Positions 10,865 through 20,170 of a stretch of DNA of 20,208 nt are shown in pieces. The notes beneath the pieces were generated by a model. The model saw nothing but the letters and a program-made list of their open reading frames with translations. It was not told the DNA's origin and did not search any database. The stretch covers positions 1 through 20,208 of the forward strand of contig CAXNAD020000413.1 of NCBI GenBank assembly GCA_964200185.2. Reading direction: 5' to 3'. The stretch is from Choristocarpus tenellus KU-1152 (taxonomy: Eukaryota > Phaeophyceae). A program made the translations under genes and the position numbers. Positions within the stretch are counted from its first letter, which is position 1, and each line of letters starts with the position of its first letter.

Positions 10865-13800
10865 CTATATACCGTTTTGGAATCTACCACAGCTCCCGTC
10901 ACTGGCTGAATGAATACTGCCGACTATAGGTGGGTTTGAGGAGAAGAGAGCAGCCCCGTTTTGGCTGAACAAGTGAGCAATTGATGGGTGGACCCATTCA
11001 GAAGCTCTGTTGCTAGGAGAGTCAGCACTCTGCCCCTCAGTGGTTACCCTCTCAAGACCTGTCATCTTAAGTCCTGCTTGACCATCGGTGCAGGGTCACA
11101 TGTGTTATGGAGGAAGGACACGCAACAAGGTGCCAGGTTATCAGAAAATGGAAATCGGTCACAATGTACATTTGATCACACTCGAATGCTTAGAATAGTT
11201 TAGGCGTTTTGGGAGATTGGGACAACTCTCTGCTCTCCAGAGGCACAATCTGTACGTGAAACAATTTATAGGGCAACCAACATTAAAGAACGATCCCTTA
11301 CACATTTTTCGATTAATCTCGCCTTTCTTTTTGTCAACTTTCCTGTGCAAGATTTGTGAATTCCTCCTTGATGTGAAAGCTTATCTTTTATTTTCATAGC
11401 CAGCCGAATAATTGAGACAGGTACAAGGTTGAGCATGCATCGTTTCCCACATCACTCTTTCCACCGTGTACCCCATACCTGGGTCATGCTTGTTGAGGAA
11501 GGATTGTAAATACAAGTAGGATCGCAGTGCAGCATTGCGAAGGCCCTCTGGTACACCTTCTTCTTGTCTTTCCTGAGTGGGATTGGGCGTGGGGAGGGTT
11601 GAGAAAGAGAAGGGGGAAAGGGTGGATATAGTTAAGGGGCATAAAAGAAGAATTAGGGATAGGGTTAGGGTTAGGGTTAGGTTTGGGGTTAGAAGTGATG
11701 CTGAGAGAAATATCAGTAAGATTTTGGGGTAGGGAAGGTTGCAGAATGAACTCATCCAATGGCTCAACGTGAGAAGTAGTATATTCCATTGGTTCAAGTC
11801 AATCTTGAAAGATCGATGCAGTCTCCAAGGTAGATCAGGTACTGGATATTGAATCAGATGTCTTGGCCAGCCTGATCTCGACCCTAGATTGGCGTATTGT
11901 TGACTGGATTGAATGTTGGATAAATAATTCTTGATGATGCTCAACCCAATATCCCACCTCTTTATTGGTCTTGCTGGGGCTGTGGGGATGCAAGGTGCAC
12001 ACTGCTGAATGGCGATTGAACGCACAGTACACAGTACTACAACAGAGGGGTGAAGATAGCATCAACGATGTCATTGGTGGGAGGAACATGTTGAGAAAGC
12101 CAGTAACTGTGAGGATGCTGACAAATATATACAAAATTCGCCCTTTTGCTTCCAAATTTGTGTATGATACAGTATTTTCTTATTATGTCGGAAATGTTTC
12201 AAACCATAGAGAAAAAAACACTCTCAAGTCAATCTTGGAGCATTACTCATAGAAGTATGGGTGAATTGCAGAAGATTGAAAACTGGCTCATAATGAAAAA
12301 CGTCCACAAACTGGGTACCTCTCATTTACTTTGGCTCAGGAAGTTCATAAAAATTACACTACCGAAACAACAATTACATCAGGATCAGAGATCGGGAAGC
12401 CCATATGGTCTGCGCTGTATTTTGGCACTGGGATAGGGATAGGGATTGGGATCAGGAAAGGTAGTTAACTTTTGGGTGTGTGTTGGTTTGCACTTATAGT
12501 CCTTGCAATGTGGAACACTGCTGAAAAAAATGCTGCTCTTGGCATCGTGCCACCTAACCCTAGAATCTTGTTGATATTTAAAATTAATAATATTGTTAGT
12601 ATTGTTATCCTTTTCATTGGCACTACCCTGTAGTCTGGGATTAGATATGCAGAGGGTGGGGGAGGTGAATGGGCAGAAGTGATGCGGTGGAGGGTAGTGA
12701 CATACTTCAGCCAATGGTTCTGCATGGTCTGGGTACCATCAGGAGGGAGGGAAGAGTCGTAGGGTGGTGTATGCACAGCGGGAGGAGGAACACATGATAA
12801 TATTATGATTCAATTGGTGGTCTATTGTTGTCTCGAGGTTGGTGTTAGGTTTAGGGTCAGGGTTAGGGTACAACATTCTGTACATTCCTATGTAGCACTA
12901 CTGTAGGAATCTCGGGACTTGTAGATGCAGCAAAAAAAAAACACCTTGCTCCATCTTTGTACTCTCACTGGTGCCCTGATCTCCTTCCCTCATCTCCCCC
13001 TCTCAAGCATGAAAATATCACAAGCAAGAGATCATGTTACCTGCAGAAATCGAACCTCTATGGCACATAGCAAGCGCCAAAACAGTATGGACCACATAGT
13101 ACACGTACACGAAACTCTCCAACAAATCCTGGTAAGTCATGCACACAGATGCAAGGTACCCATCTGCCCACCTTTTTGTGGATGGTCATAAAGAAGGTGT
13201 TGACCGGGCCGCTAATTTCGCTTGCAATACTTTCTTCGATTCCATCATAGACGAGGTTAACCACCTTCTCCTGCCACCCTCCCTCCTCGCCTGCAGGTGC
13301 CGGAGGAGTGGGGAGGTCCGGCATCTCGCCCTCATCTACAGCTGCAGTGACAATGACGCAGCCAAACTTTAGGGCACATCCCAATTTTGTCGCCCAATCA
13401 TATGGGAGTGTCAACCGATACCCTTGACCATCCTTGCCGGACCTGGCATTTATTTAGGGCACATGAATTATTGAGGACAACAGCTTGATGGTCGTAGAAA
13501 GTACAGCATTCTGATCGGAAATCAGAACAATTGCTCCACATCCTATGTTGTCGGTCAAGAGTCAACTGTTGTGGAGGTAAAGCGTGGAGGGAGGAGTAGA
13601 GTGGAAATGGTTATGGATGTTCTCAATCTGGAGGCAGGTACTGTCCATTTCTTATTAGGATTAAGGGGCTAAACTATTATAGCAAAGTGCTCTTATTTCA
13701 GGAGGGGGGGTGGGGGTCAATCTCTTTTGCAATTGTGTATTGGTTGAGGACAATTCTATAGCAGCTGTTTTGTGAACTATCCTGAGTATCATATACCAAA

Positions 13801-16800
13801 ATATCACTGGCAGAAGCAGAACATATATCCTGTAGTTTCTCTGCTCAACATCAGTTTGAATATTTATTTGTCTCCATCCATGCAAACTATCCAAGTTGAT
13901 GCTGAAAAGAGGAAGAAAAAAATAGGAGTACTCTCTGGAGCAACCAACCATGTTGTGATACTGTAATTAATGAAGAAATGACATCAAAGCGCTTGGATAA
14001 CAATATGAGATGCTGAGAAGGTGGCTGAAGCACTCATATCCAACATAGAAAGTTTGAAAATATGGAAATGAATCTGTATCTGAGGTAAAAACAAACGACC
14101 CATAGCACTTAAACGTGTAGGAGCTTTGCTCTGTTTGTCGGTTCGGGGCTTGGCTTCTGTTTTATACCTTTTTCGATTTTCTGTGTGAAAATTTCGGATT
14201 TCAGAGTAGGTAGAATGTGTATGGCAATGAATGGTGTGTCCGGAGCAAGGATTTTGACACTTTTCTAACAAACACAATAGCCAAAATTAATCCAAATCGC
14301 AAAATTGGATTTATTACCCTGAACGGACGCGGCCCTACCCTCTTAAAGGCTTTGGCTCAACACAGTAGAGACATCAAAATGTATCCAGTGTTGAACACCA
14401 TCACGCTGACGACAGGAACAGAGTTTAGAATGCATACTGCGTATCACTTCATCATTCCACCAGTCCTTCAAGTCTACATCTTCCTCACTCAACACCACTA
14501 GGAGTCTTTGTGTCACTCTATCTCCTCCATCACCTCCACCTTTTGTCTGCAGCCGTGATGTGACATCTGCCACACCCTGAGGCTTCTATCCTCAGGGATA
14601 CTCCTACCCCAGTGTTACCCAGGATCCTATACAATTTCTCCCCTGTAACCTGCCTCAATGTTTCTCACTCAACTTAGTTTTCACTGTATCAGCACATTAA
14701 GCAAAGAGGGTAACAACTTAAGCGCATTGGCACAAGGTGGACTGTTGTTGCCCATCTCCCCCAAAGTTTACCTTGCTACCAACCCCTTTTTCAATACCCC
14801 TCTCTTGCAAGAACCCTGTCTTCATTTTATGACACTCAACCTCCTAAGTAACTCACTTGGCAGGTATCATGGTGATGGGACACACAAAATTCAGTCTCAC
14901 TGGCTTCTTTAACCACTCGTCTGTGGTATCTAGAGGGGGTGGGTTTCTCTTGTATGGTGGGGTATCTGGGGTGATCCACACAAGGCGGGGGCAATCCACT
15001 ATCTCTGCATCATCTACCTGTTTGTTGGGGGGAGGGGGGAGTCCAAAGGGTGGTTTGTAGAACGGTTCATTGGTGTGCTGTGTGTAATACTCTAGATCTC
15101 ACGGTGATGGCCATAAAAACTCAGCCTAATCTATTGTTTTTTCATCAATGTCAGCATCTTCAAGGTCATCCTCTGGAGCACCATCCTTTGTATCTCCTCC
15201 TGGAGGGCACTATTGAGCAGGGGCAGAAGTCAACACAGGAGGATGTAACTTGGAGTATTCACGAAGGGCATGGCCTTTGCGAGTCGTGTATAATGGGATT
15301 ATAATGTCTACATGTACAGGGGAAAATAATGTAACAAGACCTTTTGTGAATTGACACACAGGAGAGTGCATTAATGATATACTCCTGAGAACAAGGGTAC
15401 CGGCATCTACCAAATGCCCCCCACATGGGGGGTAAGGATAGTGCATTCATGGTGCTGTCACCATGAATATGGATGCACACCTAGCCATATACAGTATGCA
15501 AGATACTGCAAAGAGCAGATTCGAGGGGCATGGAATTCATGGTTACGACAACACCAAGAACTTAACTAAACTACATTGAAATACTAGTAACAAGTTACAC
15601 AGAAAAAAGCTACCACCACTCTACAGAAGCAACTACTCCACTCACGATGTCTCTGAGTTGCTGTATGTATCCTCTTGTTGCCATCACTGCAGGACTTGAC
15701 AGCAATTTCGCAGCTCCACTTCCTTCTGAGGGGCTATTGGACCGGCCATCTTCCTTATGTCCACCTTTGCCAGGAGGAGGGCTCCAGGGGGGGGTGTTTG
15801 TACCTCGGCTTGTCATCTGAACTGGCCTCAAGGCTGAGATTTTTGTAGTGGAGTTGACGTATTGGAACAGTGTAAGAGAGCTGTGTGAGTGCAAGGTGTC
15901 AAAGTGAGGAATAAGGTATAGTGTTGTTAGCTAGCCCAAACCTTTAAGGTAGAGGGGGACATGGAGCCAAACATGTTGATAGATGAATTACCTCGAAAAA
16001 ATATTGCGTGTCTTACTTCGTAGGTCTCCTAGATTTATTGCACTACTACAATTGCAGAGTGTACTTCTGACACTATGGGGTGTACATGGTGGTGCCAAGA
16101 TAAGGGTTAGGATTACCTTTTCAATGTGGGAAAACCATAGAGTTGTGCCGAACAGCGTACACCTCGCCTGATGCGCACACCAAACAATCACGTACAAGCA
16201 AATAAATAGACAAATGGACACATGCTGCGGTAGACACATTCACTCATGTAATCAAAACTCTCTCTTGCATGCACAACAACAAAATGAAACTTTGATTGGG
16301 AGGTCTCACATAAGAAAGTATCATGAAAACGCAGTGAGAACACTAGACCCTGAGCAGGGCATATTGAAGTGGCAGTGATCTCCGGCTCCCAGTAGATGCC
16401 CCTGACAGCCAAGGACCCCAACTTTGCCAATGAGGCGGCATATTTTAATTCACGTCTAACAGAGGAGCTTTTCTGAGGAAAAATTATGGTTGTGTTTGTG
16501 AAACATAAAACAGAAATGACCGTGGGGGGGGCGGGTCATGGCATCTCTGTGGTGAACATTGATATGTTTCTTATGCTCACTTTTATGTCATAAAGTTGAT
16601 ATAGCTGATTACTTATGATATAGTCAGAAAAGGGGGTGTTAGTTCTTGCGGCAACAGGCAAGTTATAAATTCGACTTCAAGGTCATGGCTTGTAGTAGAA
16701 GTAGTGCTGAAGAAACTGATTGCAAAATCAGTGGAAGGCGGAAGGTAGGGGGGAATGAGGGAGAGTAACATATTCGACCCTCGCCTGAGCAGCAATGGAC

Positions 16801-19719
16801 CAACACAGTTGAAACATGGAGGCCTCCCTTATCAAGTCTGAAGTGCGCCCCTCATCGCCAGGTACTCTTGTGTAGGCGTTGGTGATGCCTAGGCCATTGA
16901 TGCAATCGATGGTTGGCTTGAACAGGTACTCCTCCTGGGCTGCATAGCTCAAGAACACTGACTCGACAGCCTTGGATATTTTAAACAGAGGAGGTAGTAA
17001 GTGAGTGGACATGTTCATAAGAGTATGAAACCTGATGTTGCAAACAGGTGAGCTCAAGGTGGAGCAATTGGAGGCACAGTTTTTGATGTCCACGGCTTCC
17101 ATTTAACCAATATAATAACCTTGACTGGAATATGAATGGAATGATATGAAGGATTTTTCTGCTTGACCCTTTCTTGATATCTTACCTGCACCACTGGGCC
17201 CAGAACAATGGTCTTCGATGAACTGTCTTGCTGAGATGACACTACCTCCATCTCCACCTGTGCCTGCGCTAGCAGGAGAGGTCCGATATAGAAATCGATA
17301 ACACCCCTTATCTTGCCTGAGCTGATGGTGTGAGGTGTCCGTACCTCGAGGGGCAAGCAATGAAAATCCTTCATCCACTTGACCGTTGCCTGCACGGGGT
17401 TAACACAGCAAGCCTTTGTCGTGTGATAGGAGGACAGGAAAGACGCGAAGAAGGGTGTGTTGGAGTGTCTGTCAGCGAGGATATAGGGATGGTTGAGAAC
17501 CTTACAGTGTAGGACTCCAGTCCCAGATAGATATACATACGACAATATACAGCTCTCTTTACTCATTTTTTACTTTCGAAGACCCTGGGTGAGAGCTGGC
17601 TAGTGAGGTTAGAGAGTCATGAAGGCCATAAATTTTTCTGATTGGTTTGCAAACTAGTGACTTCTGAATAACACAAGGAGGACGGAGTAGGAGGCAGTAA
17701 GCCTCAGCGGACAACTTTCCTGAGGGGTAGAGCTATATCGTGCTGCCATTTGGCATAGGATGATAAAGGATTGGGCCAAAGCATTTAGAGGGTAGGGCCG
17801 CGTCTGTTCAGGATCATAAATCCAATGTTGCGATTTTGATTCATTTTTGCAATGGTGTTTGTTAGCAAGTGTCCATATCCTTGCTCCAGACACACCTCTC
17901 ATAGTCGTATAAATTTTATGTAACTGTGTGTTCATACAGAAAACCGATATAAAACACTGGTGGGAAGTCAAGCCCTGAACAGACATACAGGGCAAAACTC
18001 CTACGATCTTAAATGCTTTGGTCCATTGTGCCAAAGCATATTCACCGGATACTTGTCTGGGTAAAGTCATAAATCAGTACTGCACAGGTGATTTTGGAAG
18101 ATTATCTTAAAATAGGGTACCAGACACTCTAACTGAAGAGGGTGTGAAATATTATTACCTAGATAGGCCAGCCATTTCTGTCAAATTACTCTAAATGGCA
18201 GGGACTCGAGGGCGTAGCAGAACAAAGATACATTACAAGATGGTGTAGATACAACCAAGGAATGGCATCGAGGTGAAGGTTTCTTTTCAGGTTGGATCAA
18301 ATCTAACTCTAACCCCCACACTAACTTCGAAGGTTTGTCACACCTTGGGGAAGCACGGGCGGATAACCACCTCAGTTCCTGGAGGTATAGCTCTATCGCC
18401 GTCCTCAACCATGTCCTTGTGGATGTAGGACATACCATTCACACTCGCATCATGCGCTCTGTGAACAGCCTTGCCTACTGCCGGCTCGAACATGTAGGCA
18501 TTGATGTTGTTCCACTGGTAGTGCCATATGAACCGTTGCATGATGCAGAGGTTGTAGATATAGGATCAGACGTGTGCACTGTGCTTGAGGGTATAGTGAA
18601 ACATACAGACCAAGTGTGTGCTTGTGTTGCTTGACTGTAAAATAGGCAGCTGTTGCCCTCCCAAACCTTTCCTTGACACCAACAGATTGAGTGCTCCAAA
18701 AGCTGCTCTGTCAGGAAATAACGTTATTCTTGCCTATGCACTATGTATCATGATTCTTATTCTAGAGGGTCAGAAAGAGAGAATGTGGAACACCACACCA
18801 ATCAGCCCCTAAACTGTAACAAGAGACGCAAAGTATCTGGGGGGGGGGAGGGTCTATGCCAGGGGTGTCCATTTGGGTCCAAATCAGGAAAAGTGCATCT
18901 ACATTATCCATCGGACATATGCAACCAAATCACACAAAAATTGCAACATGAAAAAATTGACCCCAAATGGACAGCCGCCACCCCCCCCCTCCAGATACTT
19001 TTAGCCAGACCGTACAAGAAACATTGGTGTATTCCTCGAGATACATAAAAAAAGGACTGTAGAAGCCGAGCCCCGAACGGACAAACAGGGCAAAACTCCC
19101 ACACTCTTAAATGCTTAGGACCCAAAGTTTCTGGGGGGGGGGGGGGGATCTACACCAGGGTGTCCATTTGAACCAAAATCAGGAAAAGTGTGTTTACATT
19201 ATCCATCAGACGTATGCAACCAAATCGCCCAAAACTCGCGACATGAAAAAAATTGACCCCAAATGGGGAGCCACCACTTCCCCCCCCCCCAGATACTTTG
19301 AGCCTTTGGGTCAAGGCTGAATGACGTAGTAACATTTCCGCCACTACATTCATACAAACGATCCCTTCTCAAGTCCAAGTACCCTTTGCTGTGCTGGTCC
19401 TATCCCCTGCGACATCCCCTCCTTTCACATGTATTTCCCCTTGCAGTACAATGAATAGGAAATTTGCTGTGCTGGTCCTATCCCCTGCGACATCCCCTCC
19501 TTTTTCATGTATCACCCATTCCAGTATGATGAATGGAACATACCTGCTCGCCAGCCTTGATGCTGCAGGGATATGCTACCCTGAAGCAGGCCCTGGGGCT
19601 CATCTCACAACCAGAAGGCTCCACAGCTGATTCTGACCTTGATGGTGGTGCTGATCCAGGCGAGTGACTGCGGTGTCGGTTGCTGCGAGGACTGGAAGTT
19701 CCATTGCGTGAACGTTCCC
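10865..19719 (-). CDS. Multi-exon TIR-domain protein with C-terminal COR-like module, N-terminus missing
   Basis: Exons in order: E1 19719-19544, E2 18514-18344, E3 17413-17186, E4 16970-16785, E5 16472-16349, E6 15833-15646, E7 15017-14857, E8 13442-13172, E9 11572-11479, E10 11073-10865 (TAG at 10867-10865). They sum to 602 in-frame codons with the stop, and every junction phase agrees. E1 is a Ser/Arg/Pro linker ending FRVAYPCSIKAGEQ; its acceptor is uncertain. E1-E3 form a beta-rich domain (VAYP, GTEVVIRP, VNP..VKW.KDFH, IDFYIGPLLLAQ) like the one preceding TIR domains in many bacterial proteins. E4-E5 are the TIR domain (VFLSYAAQ, MFQLCWS, VRREL, GIYWEP). E6 is a Gly/Pro-rich linker. E7-E10 carry PRLVW, LNFVCPIT, YRLTLPYDW, SEISGPV, YLYLQSFLNKHDP and GLERVTTEG, a pattern I associate with C-terminal parts of Roc-COR-type proteins. 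No P-loop GTPase is seen. TIR proteins act in immune signalling or NAD cleavage; the role here is unknown. No start codon was found, so the gene probably begins beyond 19719. Confidence 0.75.
11653..11691. repeat. Interstitial telomere-like TTAGGG tract
   Basis: TTAGGGATAGGGTTAGGG and further TTAGGG/TTAGGTTTGGGG units, about six in total, lie in the intron between exons E8 and E9 of the TIR gene. It may mark an old break repair or a fused chromosome end. Confidence 0.7.
12844..12870. repeat. Second short telomere-like tract
   Basis: GTTAGGTTTAGGGTCAGGGT followed by TAGGGTA, degenerate TTAGGG units in the same intron as the tract at 11653. A related GGGATA/GGGATT run lies at about 12430-12455. 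Confidence 0.5.
13443..14856 (-). other. Intron between E7 and E8 of the TIR gene (1,414 nt)
   Basis: Donor GCCAA|GTGAGT, acceptor AAATGCCAG|G. Phase 2; the completed codon is AAG and the join reads CPITMIPAK-SGKDGQGYRL, which continues a conserved motif. It holds the inverted family A copy at 14101-14360. Confidence 0.7.
14101..14360 (-). mobile_element. Family A inverted-repeat element (MITE-like), full copy, inverted
   Basis: About 260 bp, reverse complement of the copy at 17772-18024. Outer ends are CATAGCACTTAAACGTGTAG and CCTCTTAAAGGCTTTGGCTC, which are imperfect inverted repeats of each other; inside them lie a diverged inverted pair, TCGGTTCGGGGCTT and ACCCTGAACGGAC. It sits in the intron between exons E7 and E8 of the TIR gene. 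It encodes nothing recognisable. Confidence 0.75.
15131..15199 (-). other. Candidate alternative last exon of the TIR gene
   Basis: After the acceptor GCCCTCCAG the frame compatible with E6 (phase 0) reads EEIQRMVLQRMTLKML and then reaches TAG at 15133-15131. If used, it would end the protein after the TIR domain and linker with a short helical tail and drop E7-E10. No transcript evidence is available. Confidence 0.3.
16349..16970 (-). other. TIR domain exons E4 and E5
   Basis: E4 (16970-16785) starts AVESVFLSYAAQ, the first strand and AA-loop of a TIR fold, and ends with LIREASMFQLCWSIAAQ, matching the bacterial pattern I-x-x-A-D-x-FQLFWS. E5 (16472-16349) continues KSSSVRRELKYAASL and GIYWEP, matching V-R-x-E-W-x-x-A and RPVYWE of the same bacterial class. 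The Glu in VRREL (residue 261 of the assembled partial protein) sits where the catalytic Glu of NAD-cleaving TIR domains lies. Residues R-V-P-G-D-E-G-R fill the place of the BB loop. Aligned by eye from memory of the family. Confidence 0.78.
16473..16784 (-). other. Intron with probable GC donor inside the TIR domain
   Basis: The exon side reads ...GCTGCTCAG|GCGAGG and the acceptor is TTTTTCCTCAG|AAAAGC. Using the GC donor joins WSIAAQ to KSSSVRRE with exactly the spacing of bacterial TIR domains. A GT donor six bases downstream (GCGAGG|GTCGAA) also keeps phase 0 but adds Ala-Arg. The GC choice is an inference from spacing. Confidence 0.5.
17772..18024 (+). mobile_element. Family A inverted-repeat element (MITE-like), full copy
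   Basis: About 253 bp. Left end GGGCCAAAGCATTTAGAG, right end ATCTTAAATGCTTTGGTCC: a clear terminal inverted repeat on CCAAAGCATTTA. Inner inverted pair GTCTGTTCAGG and CCTGAACAGAC. It lies in the intron between exons E2 and E3 of the TIR gene. Confidence 0.78.
18829..19005 (+). mobile_element. Family B inverted-repeat element (MITE-like), full copy
   Basis: About 177 bp. Left CAAAGTATCTGG plus a G run, right C run plus CCAGATACTTTT. Inner inverted pair GTCCATTTGGGTCC and GACCCCAAATGGAC. Located in the intron between E1 and E2 of the TIR gene. Confidence 0.78.
19044..19121 (+). mobile_element. Family A right half between two family B copies
   Basis: GAAGCCGAGCCCCGAACGGA, then CAAACAGGGCAAAACTC and CTTAAATGCTTAGGACC follow the right half of the 17772-18024 copy base for base apart from scattered changes. 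It starts just after one family B copy and runs directly into the next. Confidence 0.65.
19121..19305 (+). mobile_element. Family B inverted-repeat element (MITE-like), full copy
   Basis: About 185 bp. Left CCCAAAGTTTCTGG plus a run of 14 or more G, right C run plus AGATACTTTGAGCC. The interior is highly similar to 18829-19005 (CAGGAAAAGTGTGTTTACAT, then TATCCATCAGACGTATGCAA). Confidence 0.78.
19385..19540. repeat. Two-unit tandem duplication, 78-bp period
   Basis: Units 19385-19462 and 19463-19540 share an identical first 41 bases (starting TTTGCTGTGCTGGTCCTATC) and a diverged second half. The array ends three bases before the splice donor of TIR-gene exon E1, inside intron 1. The period is a multiple of three, so a plus-strand open frame repeats too, but nothing else supports coding. 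Confidence 0.85.
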
Positions 19720-20116
19720 CTTCAACGAAATTGAGAGAGATTAAGTGGCAGAGGTCAGAGTGGGAAAAGAGGGGTGAAAGGGGGGTCAGGGGGTGGTGGT
19801 TAGGGGGGGATGGTTAGGGACAGAACATGCTACGAGAGTAGGATGTCAAAAAGGAAAGGGAACCCAAATACGTGCCATAGACACGGTCTTGTGATCTTGA
19901 ACTACTCTGTCAAAAAAGTTGATTGAGGGAGGAAAACGTCCATGTGGTAGACTAATGTTTGAAAGCTTTCCGCTTTCCGCTAACTTGGAAATAAATTTTG
20001 CTGTCGGCCAAGCGGTGTGACCTTACTTACACAATACTCTGAAGTATTTGCTTGAAAAGCTGGAGTAAGTAAGTAGTTCTTATATCACACCGTCCGAATC
20101 GACTGAAAGGAAGCCC

Positions 20117-20147
<31 letters not shown>

Positions 20148-20170
20148 TTATATATACGTCATTTGGATGG
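19720..20170. other. Upstream side of the TIR gene, no firm exon
   Basis: A long pyrimidine-rich tract on the minus strand (about 19820 down to 19725) leads into E1 and suits an acceptor region. A possible 29-nt exon at 20059-20031 is flanked by ACTCCAG and GTAAGT, but its frame cannot be fixed. No initiator ATG with support was found. Confidence 0.35.
20117..20156. repeat. TA microsatellite
   Basis: Alternating TA with two TTTA interruptions, near the right edge, just before a family B terminus. Confidence 0.85.

Larger units (their letters stand above)
11573..13171 (-). other. Intron between E8 and E9 of the TIR gene (1,599 nt)
   Basis: Donor AAAAAG|GTGGGC, acceptor after a long pyrimidine tract ending CCCACTCAG. 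Phase 0 both sides; the join puts ...FFMTIHKK next to ERQEEGVPEGLRN. It contains the TTAGGG-like tracts and nothing else that I could name. Confidence 0.65.

Noticed and set aside
14101-14360. tRNA-like TTCGG motif and GC-rich arms
   Set aside because: No cloverleaf can be drawn; the sequence is a family A element.
14430-14595. Minus-strand exon-like frame with QGVADVTSRL and RLLVVLSEEDVDL in the E7-E8 intron
   Set aside because: Its acceptor phase does not fit between E7 and E8, while E7 joins E8 directly with correct phase and motif continuity. It could belong to an unseen isoform but support is lacking.
18335-18634. Plus-strand open frame of 99 codons
   Set aside because: It is antisense to exon E2 of the TIR gene, whose minus-strand frame carries the motif GTEVVIRP and proper splice sites.
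19391-19630. Plus-strand frame with a repeated 26-residue peptide
   Set aside because: The peptide repeat follows from the 78-bp DNA duplication; the frame overlaps TIR exon E1 on the other strand and lacks other support.
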